From contig NZ_CAMLRU010000082.1 in assembly GCF_946482535.1 (NCBI RefSeq), positions 1 through 11,014 on the forward strand: a stretch of DNA of 11,014 nucleotides, written 5' to 3'. The DNA comes from an uncultured Flavobacterium sp. Lineage in GTDB: Bacteria; Bacteroidota; Bacteroidia; Flavobacteriales; Flavobacteriaceae. Made by a program: the position numbers and the translations under genes. Under the pieces are notes generated by a model, which had not been told where the DNA came from, made no database searches, and saw only the letters and a program-made list of their open reading frames with translations. Below are positions 1-6,995 of this stretch, in pieces; the first letter of the stretch is position 1, and every line of letters starts with the position of its first letter.

Positions 1-1849
1 TACCATTATACGGTTGCTCTTCTCCATTTACAATAGCTGTAGCCTGAACATCATAAGTAGCGGAGTAAGCAGCAATACCCAATTGTGAGATTGAGAAAGA
101 TCTTGTAGCACTTAAAAACTCTACCGGAGCAGCAGCCGGGGAAGTTCTGGTTACTCTGAATTTATGTACTACACTCGCACCCGAATAAGGCAAGGTATTA
201 GAAGCCGTCGAACATGAAATAGTAGTAGTCATAGCCGCTAAAGTGCCACTTGCAGTTGTGATGTTTGAAACAACCGGTGCATGACCGTTGAATAGGGAAG
301 CATCACAGTCCTCATCGATACCATTAAAGTTAATCTCTGAAGCTCCGGGGTTAATTCCGAAAACACCATCATTACAATCGCCTGAACCGGTAACCGTTAA
401 AGTATAACCAGCGCCCGGCGAATCACATTGCACGATAGCAGATCCAACATAATATCCGTCTGCATCAGCATCCAAATACCAAGAGGGCTGTGGAGTTATA
501 GTCAAATTCAACGTAGCTGTATTACAATCTACTACATGCGTAAGATTTGTTTGGGCCGTGGTATAAGACTGACCATTAGCCGGCCAAACATAAGTTTCTC
601 CTTGACAGATAGAAGTAGTAACACTTCCGTTGATTGTTAAAGGAGATACTGTTAAATTCAATGTTGCTGTATTACAACCTACGACATGTGTAACATTTGT
701 TTGGGATGTGGTGTAAGATTGACCATTAGCCGGCCAAACATATGTTTGCCCTTCACAAATAGAAGTAGTAACGCTTCCGTTTGTGGTTAAAGGCGTTACC
801 GTTACAGTTACCTGAGCACAAGACGTATCATTGCAAGTCCCTGAATATCTAACATAATAAGTCGTATCAGCTGTCAAATTTCCGGTATTTAAAACATCTC
901 CTGTTCCGACTAATGTACCGCCACAAGAACCTGTAAACCATTGTGTAACTGCACCCGTTCCTTTAAAACCTCCATTTACCGTTAATGTAGTACTTGTTCC
1001 GGAACATATCGTAGTAATCCCCGAGACACTGGTTGGAGCGGTAGATAAATCACAAATGGTAACATCACCGGTAGTATAATTAAAGCTGATCGATTTTCCT
1101 GCTACTAAATTACTGGTCAAAGTTCTTGAAGTACTTCCGGTAAGTTGTCCCGGTAAAAAATCATAAGTTCCGGCTGCCTGATTAGTGGATGCAAAAGTAA
1201 AAGCAATAGCCCCCGAAGTAATACTGGCAGAATGACCCCCTTTTTGAACGATTAAGGTACCGGCATCAACCGAAGTATTCCCTGCATAAGTATTGTTTGC
1301 ATTTGATATAGTTACGGTACTATTTTGTTTAACTGCCAATCCACCATTACCCGAAATAGCTCCCGTGATGGCAAGGCTTTTACCATTGTTCCCATAAATA
1401 TCTAACCAAGAGCCCATGTTATTGAAACTTCCGTTGAAAGTTAAATTTCCATTGGTCAAATAAATTTCCATAGGATCACCTGCATCTCCATCTCCTTCAA
1501 TATTATTATTGATAATTTGATTTACAGAAGATTCATTAATTATGGAAGGATTCTGACCGCCAAAATCAAAAAATCTTATTTTATTACCCGAAAAAGTATG
1601 GGTTGAGGAAGCTCCGGCTTTGTATAAAAATCGCCAAGTATTCACATCTGCTGTAGACTGCTGAGAAAGTTGATGATTGTTATCCCACTCTTGTTGTCCA
1701 AAAACTATCGGACTACCATTGGGAAAATTCCACCAGTTGTTATTGGTTTGCCAAATATTATCAGTGGCTTCAGTCCTCCAGGTTTGGTAAGTTTGGCCGA
1801 AAAAAGGAGTACTGACTAAAATCAGCAATAAAGGTAAAATTCTTTTCAT
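1..1849 (-). CDS. Large secreted mosaic surface protein, 3' end beyond the window
   Basis: An uninterrupted minus-strand frame of 616 codons runs from ATG at 1849-1847 to the left edge without a stop. Residues 1-19 (MKRILPLLLILVSTPFFGQ) form a Sec signal peptide with no lipobox Cys. The mature part is Asn/Thr/Ser/Gly-rich. A segment around 168-202, ending NTYAGNTSVDAGTLIV, matches the autotransporter-associated beta-strand repeat and suggests a beta-helix. Residues about 270-349 resemble an Ig-like domain (CSGTSTTLTV, then paired Cys and TTYYVRYSGTC). Two 50-residue repeats fill 351-450. Residues 457-520 carry WYLDADADGYY, a DCND and a GIDEDCD, the pattern of the MopE-like putative metal-binding motif. 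From about 523 onward the sequence looks like a fibronectin/Ig-like domain of flavobacterial surface proteins. This build usually ends in a type IX secretion sorting domain, which would lie outside the window. The ligand is unknown; adhesion or matrix attachment is inference. Confidence 0.88.
   Translation of the reverse strand, partial: MKRILPLLLILVSTPFFGQTYQTWRTEATDNIWQTNNNWWNFPNGSPIVFGQQEWDNNHQLSQQSTADVNTWRFLYKAGASSTHTFSGNKIRFFDFGGQNPSIINESSVNQIINNNIEGDGDAGDPMEIYLTNGNLTFNGSFNNMGSWLDIYGNNGKSLAITGAISGNGGLAVKQNSTVTISNANNTYAGNTSVDAGTLIVQKGGHSASITSGAIAFTFASTNQAAGTYDFLPGQLTGSTSRTLTSNLVAGKSISFNYTTGDVTICDLSTAPTSVSGITTICSGTSTTLTVNGGFKGTGAVTQWFTGSCGGTLVGTGDVLNTGNLTADTTYYVRYSGTCNDTSCAQVTVTVTPLTTNGSVTTSICEGQTYVWPANGQSYTTSQTNVTHVVGCNTATLNLTVSPLTINGSVTTSICQGETYVWPANGQSYTTAQTNLTHVVDCNTATLNLTITPQPSWYLDADADGYYVGSAIVQCDSPGAGYTLTVTGSGDCNDGVFGINPGASEINFNGIDEDCDASLFNGHAPVVSNITTASGTLAAMTTTISCSTASNTLPYSGASVVHKFRVTRTSPAAAPVEFLSATRSFSISQLGIAAYSATYDVQATAIVNGEEQPYNG
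500..799 (-). repeat. Two tandem 150-bp in-frame repeats (50 residues each)
   Basis: Two adjacent 150-bp units (650-799 and 500-649) code residues 351-400 and 401-450 of the secreted protein. By hand count about 127 of 150 bases and 43 of 50 residues agree. Each unit reads NGSVTTSIC, then YVWPANGQSYTT, then THVV-CNTATLNLT, with two Cys per unit that could pair. The exact period and in-frame junctions indicate duplication of a whole small beta-rich module. Confidence 0.93.
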
Positions 1850-2000
1850 AAAATAATTTTTTAATTTGTTATAATAAAAAAGTAACAACAACATAAAGCT
1901 AACTAACAAGCAGTCAGCCAAGATTAAATTACCAGCAGAATTTGGGTCAATAAAGCTATAAAAATATGTTATCCAAATTACAAAAGAAAAATCTAACCCA

Positions 2001-2019
2001 CAAACGAAAACGTTTGCGT
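2001..2019. promoter_or_regulatory. Near-perfect palindrome: LacI-family-like operator or hairpin
   Basis: Positions 2004-2019 read ACGAAAACGTTTGCGT; the reverse strand is ACGCAAACGTTTTCGT. The 8-base arms match at seven of eight positions around a central CG, the shape of operators bound by LacI/GalR-family repressors, and it fits the E. coli PurR consensus as I recall it. A shifted reading gives a perfect 6-bp stem CAAACG/CGTTTG with a 4-base loop at 2001-2016, extendable on the minus strand by a G-U and a C-G pair. Because a T-rich stretch follows a few bases later on the minus strand, a weak intrinsic terminator for the upstream operon is the main alternative. It lies about 155 bp upstream of the secreted-protein ATG. 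Confidence 0.4.
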
Positions 2020-2079
2020 GTTAATAAATTATTGATTTTTAGTTAATATACTGTATAATCAAAAAAAATCAAGCGAGAA

Positions 2080-2098
2080 AATTAGCAAGTAGCTAATT
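2080..2098 (-). terminator. Possible weak terminator hairpin after the operon
   Basis: AATTAGC (2080-2086) and GCTAATT (2092-2098) form a perfect 7-bp stem with a 5-base loop. On the minus strand the stem is followed directly by TTCTC and, further on, by a run of eight T (2068-2061). It lies about 105 bp past the stop of the last operon gene. The stem is AT-rich and the T-tract is displaced, so termination is only a tentative reading. Confidence 0.3.
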
Positions 2099-2149
2099 AT
2101 CCCTTCTCTGAATATTCCCAAAAGAATGCATATTAGAAATTCCATCGAG

Positions 2150-2161
2150 ACGGAAATCCGT
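2150..2161. repeat. Short inverted repeat ACGGA-AA-TCCGT
   Basis: The arms ACGGA (2150-2154) and TCCGT (2157-2161) are perfect and separated by two bases. It is the most GC-rich palindrome close behind the dehydratase stop, 43 bp downstream. The spacing is too short for a good RNA hairpin, so a protein-binding site or chance are both possible. Confidence 0.3.
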
Positions 2162-2203
2162 ATTGAAAAAATAAATTTATTTGATTATGACCCAAAGAAA
2201 AAA

Positions 2204-3250
2204 TTAAGAATACTGCTTTTCATAATATTTAGCATATTCTCCTGAAGTAACATTTTTGAGCCACTCTTCATTGTTTAAGAACCAATCAATGGTTTTTTCT
2301 AGACCTTCTTCAAAAGTAACAGAAGGTTTCCAGCCCAATTCGGTATTGATTTTTGAAGCATCTATCGCATATCTTAAATCATGCCCCGGTCTGTCTTTGA
2401 CATAAGTAATCAATTTTTCAGAAGTCCCGGAGGCTCTTCCTAATTTAGCGTCCATCTTTTGACACAATAACTTAACCAAGTCAATGTTTTTCCATTCATT
2501 AAACCCGCCTATGTTATAAGTCTCATGATTTTTACCTTGATGGAAAACCAAATCAATGGCAATAGCATGATCTATCACAAACAACCAATCTCGGGTATAA
2601 TTGCCGTCACCATAAACCGGAAGTGGTTTTTCATGGATAATGTTATTGATAAAAAGCGGAATTAATTTCTCCGGAAAATGATTCGGACCATAATTATTGG
2701 AGCAGTTCGTAATTACATATGGCAACCCATAAGTTTCACCATAAGCTCGAACAAAATGATCAGAGCTGGCTTTAGAGGCCGAATAAGGAGAATTCGGGTC
2801 GTAAGGCGTTGTTTCTGTAAATAAACCGGTAGCTCCCAAACTTCCGTAAACCTCATCGGTACTTACATGGTAAAATCTTTTGCCTGTAAAATTATCTTTC
2901 CAAATGGTTTTTGCTGCATTGAGCAAATTCATAGTCCCAAAAACATTGGTTTTAACGAAGGCCAACGGATCGGTAATGGAGCGATCTACATGGGATTCTG
3001 CTGCCAAATGTATTACACCGTCAAATTGGTGTTTTTGAAATAAGTCATTAATAAAATCAGCCTCAACAATGTCTCCCTTGATAAAAGTATAATTGGGCAA
3101 CTGCTCAATATCGGCAATATTTTCAAGATTTCCGGCATAGGTTAAGGCATCTAAATTAAAAATTTGGTACTCCGGATAATTCGTTACAAAACGACGAACC
3201 ACATGAGAACCTATAAATCCGGCGCCACCTGTTATTAATATCTTTTTCAT
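2204..3250 (-). CDS. rfbB: dTDP-glucose 4,6-dehydratase (RmlB/RfbB family)
   Basis: This extended-SDR enzyme converts dTDP-glucose to dTDP-4-keto-6-deoxyglucose in the cytoplasm, the step that leads to L-rhamnose and other deoxysugars. The preferred start is ATG at 3250-3248 (348 aa, MKKILITGGAGFIGS), the usual beginning for this family; a TTG two codons earlier opens the frame but is less likely. Numbering from ATG, the NAD-binding TGGAGFIG is at 7-14, LAAESHVDRSI at 82-92, the dehydratase-specific Thr-Asp-Glu at 131-133 (STDEVYG), and the catalytic Tyr156 and Lys160 (YSASK). The substrate-end motif DRPGHD lies near 286. Length and motifs are normal. It is the last gene of the operon, 29 bp after the nucleotide-sugar dehydrogenase. 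The partners rfbA, rfbC and rfbD are not in this window, so the final sugar cannot be told from here. Confidence 0.95.
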   Translation of the reverse strand: MKKILITGGAGFIGSHVVRRFVTNYPEYQIFNLDALTYAGNLENIADIEQLPNYTFIKGDIVEADFINDLFQKHQFDGVIHLAAESHVDRSITDPLAFVKTNVFGTMNLLNAAKTIWKDNFTGKRFYHVSTDEVYGSLGATGLFTETTPYDPNSPYSASKASSDHFVRAYGETYGLPYVITNCSNNYGPNHFPEKLIPLFINNIIHEKPLPVYGDGNYTRDWLFVIDHAIAIDLVFHQGKNHETYNIGGFNEWKNIDLVKLLCQKMDAKLGRASGTSEKLITYVKDRPGHDLRYAIDASKINTELGWKPSVTFEEGLEKTIDWFLNNEEWLKNVTSGEYAKYYEKQYS

Positions 3251-3279
3251 TCTCAATATATTATCCTGGTTACCAAATA

Positions 3280-4557
3280 CTACAGTCTTCCGTCTGCTTT
3301 TTCCTTTAAAACCCCTTTTACATCAAACAAGACGCCGTTTGTCTTTTTTAAAACCGACAAATCAATGGTGCTAAACTCTTTGTGAGCTACGCCTAAAACA
3401 ATAGCATCATAAGTATCGTTGGGCAATTCCGCCGTTGTGGTCAATTGGTATTCGTGTTTCACTTCAGCAGGTTTAGCCCATGGATCATAAATAGTAACAT
3501 CAATACCATAATCTTCCAAAGCATTTACCACATCTACAATTTTGGTATTACGCACATCAGGGCAGTTTTCTTTGAAAGTGATGCCCAGCATCAATAACTT
3601 AGCCTTGTTAATCGTCACTCCTTTTTTAATCATCAATTTGACTACTTGTGAAGCCACATATTCTCCCATGCTGTCATTTAGTCTTCTTCCGGCTAAAATA
3701 ATTTCGGGATGGTATCCTTTTTCTTGTGCTTTTTGGGCCAAATAATAAGGGTCAACTCCAATACAGTGACCGCCTACCAATCCGGGTTTGAAGGGCAAAA
3801 AGTTCCATTTTGTTCCGGCGGCTTCCAAAACCGCATGGGTATCTATTTCTAGTAAATTAAAAATTTTGGCCAATTCGTTAACAAAAGCAATATTGATATC
3901 GCGCTGGGAATTTTCTATCACTTTTGCCGCCTCAGCTACTTTAATTGAGGGAGCCAAATGTGTTCCGGCGGTAATGACAGATTTGTATAACTCATTGACT
4001 TTTTGCCCTATTTCAGGAGTAGAACCCGAAGTTACTTTTAAAATTTTTTCTACCGTATGCTCTTTATCGCCGGGGTTAATTCTTTCCGGAGAATAACCGG
4101 CAAAAAAATCGACATTGAATTGTAAACCACTCACTTTTTCCAAAACCGGTATACATTCCTCTTCGGTTACACCCGGATAAACTGTTGATTCATAAATCAC
4201 AATATCTCCCGGTTTTAAAACTTTACCAACCGTTTCACTTGATTTATAAAGCGGATTTAAATCAGGACGATTATTTTTATCCACCGGAGTCGGTACTGTA
4301 ACAATATAATAATTGCAATCCTTGATATCTTCAATATCACTACTACAATACAAACCTACGGCATGATCATTTGAAGCAGAAATTACCTCTTTCAAAGTAG
4401 CTTCATCAACCTCAAGTGTACTATCTAATCCGCTGTTTAATTCTTCTATTCTTTTTTTATTGATATCGAAACCTATGACAGGATACTTTGTAGCAAATAA
4501 TCTTGCCAAAGGCAAACCCACATATCCTAATCCTATAATTGCAATTTTAATATTCAT
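3280..4557 (-). CDS. tviB: UDP-N-acetylhexosamine 6-dehydrogenase (TviB/WbpO type)
   Basis: This NAD-dependent nucleotide-sugar dehydrogenase oxidises C6 of a UDP-N-acetylhexosamine to a uronic acid, giving UDP-GlcNAcA or UDP-GalNAcA. The start is ATG at 4557 (425 aa, the length I recall for TviB). Seen in the sequence: Rossmann GLGYVG at 9-14 with the ribose-binding Asp31, [13 protein letters not shown] at 88-100, [14 protein letters not shown] at 154-167, EAAKVIEN at 209-216, the catalytic Cys265 in [12 protein letters not shown], and [13 protein letters not shown] at 325-337. The NPGDKEH and KENCPDVRN forms point to the TviB/WbpO branch rather than plain UDP-glucose dehydrogenases. Its neighbour two genes upstream is the matching 4-epimerase, which supports a route to UDP-GalNAcA. 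Whether GlcNAc or GalNAc is the real substrate cannot be read from the sequence. A 44-bp gap separates it from the preceding gene; no promoter was seen there. Confidence 0.92.
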   Translation of the reverse strand: MNIKIAIIGLGYVGLPLARLFATKYPVIGFDINKKRIEELNSGLDSTLEVDEATLKEVISASNDHAVGLYCSSDIEDIKDCNYYIVTVPTPVDKNNRPDLNPLYKSSETVGKVLKPGDIVIYESTVYPGVTEEECIPVLEKVSGLQFNVDFFAGYSPERINPGDKEHTVEKILKVTSGSTPEIGQKVNELYKSVITAGTHLAPSIKVAEAAKVIENSQRDINIAFVNELAKIFNLLEIDTHAVLEAAGTKWNFLPFKPGLVGGHCIGVDPYYLAQKAQEKGYHPEIILAGRRLNDSMGEYVASQVVKLMIKKGVTINKAKLLMLGITFKENCPDVRNTKIVDVVNALEDYGIDVTIYDPWAKPAEVKHEYQLTTTAELPNDTYDAIVLGVAHKEFSTIDLSVLKKTNGVLFDVKGVLKEKADGRL

Positions 4558-4601
4558 TACCTTTATTTTACTTCTATTTTCAAAATCCTACAACCAACAC
4601 A

Positions 4602-5993
4602 TTAACTTCCAATAGACTGATATACAAAACCGATAGCTTTCATTTTATCGCCGTCTAAAAGATTTCTTCCGTCAAACACAAAAGCAGGCTTTAACATGTT
4701 GTCATATATTTTTTGCCAATCATAAGTTTTAAATTCATCCCATTCCGTTAAAATGGCAATCGCATGAGCACCTTCACAAGCGGCATAAGGATTGTCAAAA
4801 GTTGAGATTCGCTTTTCATTTTCGGTCGAATCTCTGGTTTCTAAATAATTCAAATCGGATAATACTTGAGCATGTCCCACTTTGGGATCGTATAAAGCAA
4901 TGTTGGCTTGTTCGTTGATTAAATCATCTGCTACATAAATAGCCGCGGATTCTCTGGTATCGTTGGTGTCTTTTTTGAAAGCCCAACCCAAGAATGCAAT
5001 TTTTTTTCCGGAAACCGTATTGTACAAAGTTTGGACTATATTTCTGGAAAATCTTCGTTTTTGGTGGTCATTCATGATAATAACTTGTTCCCAATAATCG
5101 GCTACTTCATTCAATCCGAAGGCTTTGGAAATATAAACCAAATTCAAGATGTCTTTTTGAAAGCAAGAACCTCCGAAACCAACCGAGGCCTTGAGGAATT
5201 TGGAGCCAATTCGACTGTCCATTCCGATAGCTTTGGCTACTTCGTTGATATTGGCTTCTGTTTTCTCACACAACTCTGACATCGCATTGATGGAAGATAC
5301 CCTTTGCGCTAAAAACGCATTAGCGGTTAACTTAGACAATTCCGAAGACCATACATTGGTTTTTAAAATGCGTTCTCTGGGAACCCAATTGGCATAAACG
5401 TCTACTAAAGCTTCAATAGCTTTTTGACCTTCCGGCGAGGTTTCACCTCCAATTAAAACTCTGTCAGGATTTAACAAATCTTGTACAGCTGTTCCTTCGG
5501 CTAAAAATTCGGGATTGGATAAAATTTGAAATTGTACGCCATTACCGGTATTGTCTAAAATGCTTTTTAATGCTTCGGCTGTTCTTACCGGCAATGTTGA
5601 TTTTTCAACAATGATTTTATCATTTTTAGAAACTCTGGCAATTTGTCTGGCACAAAGCTCTATGTGTTTTAAGTCGGCCGCCATTCCTTTTCCTGTTCCG
5701 TAAGTTTTGGTTGGCGTGTTTACTGATATGAAAATCAATTCAGCCTCATCAATGGCTTTGTCTACATCGGTAGAGAAAAATAAATTCTTATTTCTGGCAT
5801 TGCCCACGATTTCATTCAAGCCGGGCTCATAAATGGGAATATTATTCACATCTTCTGAATTCCAAGCTGCAATTCTGGCCTCATTTAAATCGACAACAGT
5901 TACTTTTATATGGGGACATTTTTCAGCAATGACAGCCATAGTTGGCCCTCCAACATAGCCTGCTCCGATACAACAAATATTAGTTATTTTCAT
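4602..5993 (-). CDS. ugd: UDP-glucose 6-dehydrogenase, animal-type (UGDH-like)
   Basis: The enzyme oxidises UDP-glucose to UDP-glucuronate with two NAD+ in the cytoplasm. The preferred start is ATG at 5993-5991 (463 aa); a TTG at 5999 adds two codons and is less likely. Numbered from the [16 protein letters not shown] at 6-18, the Asn-Thr-Pro-Thr-Lys-Thr-Tyr-Gly stretch at 92-99, catalytic Thr133 (KST), Glu162 in NPEFLAEGT, Lys221 in [13 protein letters not shown], and catalytic Cys277 in [20 protein letters not shown] is near 339-349. These segments, and almost the whole chain, read like human UGDH and not like the shorter Cys-His-type bacterial Ugd; the human residues Thr131, Glu161, Lys220 and Cys276 all have counterparts. 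The animal extension after the last conserved block is absent. The gene sits 15 bp after the epimerase and should be co-transcribed. UDP-GlcA would supply an acidic sugar to the exported polymer. Confidence 0.95.
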   Translation of the reverse strand: MKITNICCIGAGYVGGPTMAVIAEKCPHIKVTVVDLNEARIAAWNSEDVNNIPIYEPGLNEIVGNARNKNLFFSTDVDKAIDEAELIFISVNTPTKTYGTGKGMAADLKHIELCARQIARVSKNDKIIVEKSTLPVRTAEALKSILDNTGNGVQFQILSNPEFLAEGTAVQDLLNPDRVLIGGETSPEGQKAIEALVDVYANWVPRERILKTNVWSSELSKLTANAFLAQRVSSINAMSELCEKTEANINEVAKAIGMDSRIGSKFLKASVGFGGSCFQKDILNLVYISKAFGLNEVADYWEQVIIMNDHQKRRFSRNIVQTLYNTVSGKKIAFLGWAFKKDTNDTRESAAIYVADDLINEQANIALYDPKVGHAQVLSDLNYLETRDSTENEKRISTFDNPYAACEGAHAIAILTEWDEFKTYDWQKIYDNMLKPAFVFDGRNLLDGDKMKAIGFVYQSIGS

Positions 5994-6008
5994 TATCAAT
6001 AATAATTT

Positions 6009-6995
6009 TTAATCTTTTTTTAAATTCTTCCAATACCAAGCCACCGCTTCTTTTAATCCTTCTTGGAAAGAAAACTTCGGATGGTACTCTAACAACTGTT
6101 TGGCTTTTTCAATACTGGCCAATGAATGCGGGATGTCGCCTACTCTATTAGGGCCATAAATCACCGGAATATCCGCTATACTTGAATCAAATTCCGACAA
6201 ATACAACTTGAGCAAACGAAGCATGTCATTCAACGTGGTTCTATCGCCGAAAGCCGTGTTGTAAACCGTATTGACCGCCGCTTTATTTTGAGTAGACATG
6301 GCCAATTCATTCATTTGAATAACATTGTCTATATAAGTAAAATCTCTTGAATAATTACCGTCACCATTGACTACCGGACTTTCATGAGACATCAACTGCA
6401 TGACAAACTTCGGGATTACCGCGGCGTAAGCTCCGTTTGGATCTTGTCGTCTTCCGTAAACATTAAAATAACGCAATCCTATAGTTTCCAAGCCATAGGT
6501 TTTTCCGAAAATATCGGCGTATAATTCGTTCACATACTTAGTAATTGCATAAGGTGAAAGAGGTTTACCAATTATATCTTCAACTTTAGGCAAACTCTCA
6601 GAATCACCATAGGTGGAAGAACTTGCTGCATAAACAAATCGCTTCACTCCGGCATCTCTCGAGGCTACTAACATGTTTAAAAAACCGGAAACGTTAACTT
6701 CATTACTGGTAATGGGATCATTAATGGAACGCGGTACCGAACCCAAAGCCGCTTGATGTAATACAAAATCAATATTCTTAACGGCTTCATGACAAGTATC
6801 GAGACTGCGGATATCACCTTCAATGAGTTTAAAATTTGGATGGTTTAAAAACTCGGCAATATTGTGTCGGTGACCGGTGGCAAAATTATCCAAACAAGTT
6901 ACCTGATGACCTTTCGCTAAGAAATACTCACAAAGATTGGAACCTATAAATCCGGCTCCTCCGGTTATCAGTATGGTTTTCACATCACCCGTCAT
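6009..6995 (-). CDS. wbpP: UDP-N-acetylglucosamine 4-epimerase (WbpP/TviC type)
   Basis: This extended-SDR enzyme interconverts the 4-hydroxyl of UDP-GlcNAc/UDP-GalNAc (WbpP in P. aeruginosa) or of the corresponding uronic acids (TviC in Vi antigen synthesis). The 328-residue product has TGGAGFIG at 11-18, Asp36 with the following NFATGH, ALGSVPRSINDP at 83-94, the catalytic Ser triad region 125-127 (AASSSTYGD), Tyr149 and Lys153 (SPYAITKYVNELYA), RYFNVYGRRQDPNGAYAAVI around 175-194, and GDGNYSRDFTYI near 211-222. The DPNGAYAAVIPK and SVPRSINDP segments are those of the WbpP/TviC group, which prefers N-acetylated sugars over UDP-Glc. The start ATG at 6995 overlaps the preceding TGA by four bases (ATGA), so translation is probably coupled to the co-polymerase gene. 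Paired with the downstream TviB-like dehydrogenase it fits a UDP-GalNAcA route. Confidence 0.93.
   Translation of the reverse strand: MTGDVKTILITGGAGFIGSNLCEYFLAKGHQVTCLDNFATGHRHNIAEFLNHPNFKLIEGDIRSLDTCHEAVKNIDFVLHQAALGSVPRSINDPITSNEVNVSGFLNMLVASRDAGVKRFVYAASSSTYGDSESLPKVEDIIGKPLSPYAITKYVNELYADIFGKTYGLETIGLRYFNVYGRRQDPNGAYAAVIPKFVMQLMSHESPVVNGDGNYSRDFTYIDNVIQMNELAMSTQNKAAVNTVYNTAFGDRTTLNDMLRLLKLYLSEFDSSIADIPVIYGPNRVGDIPHSLASIEKAKQLLEYHPKFSFQEGLKEAVAWYWKNLKKD

Larger units (their letters stand above)
1850..2203. other. Gene-free 354-bp spacer with several inverted repeats
   Basis: No credible reading frame and no RNA gene was recognised here. The stretch is strongly AT-rich and separates the end of the polysaccharide operon from the secreted-protein gene, both on the minus strand, so it should hold a terminator and a promoter. 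Inverted repeats are at 2170-2181 (AATAAATTTATT, AT only), 2150-2161, 2080-2098 and 2001-2019. No perfect Bacteroidota -7 box (TAnnTTTG) was found on the minus strand; the nearest is TAGCTTTA at 1958-1951, without a well-spaced TTG, so the promoter of the secreted-protein gene stays unassigned. Confidence 0.7.

Noticed and set aside
428..640. Plus-strand frame of 70 codons
   Set aside because: It lies wholly antisense to the secreted-protein frame, has no recognisable domain and an unnatural composition; it is a shadow of the real gene.
3251..3256. TTG start for the dTDP-glucose dehydratase
   Set aside because: ATG at 3250 gives the typical MKKILITGG beginning; the TTG adds only two codons.
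3788..4096. Plus-strand frame of 102 codons
   Set aside because: It is a complementary-strand shadow of the TviB-type dehydrogenase, with no independent start signal.
5994..5999. TTG start for the UDP-glucose dehydrogenase, two codons upstream
   Set aside because: The ATG at 5993 gives the normal family start; a TTG two codons before it has no support.
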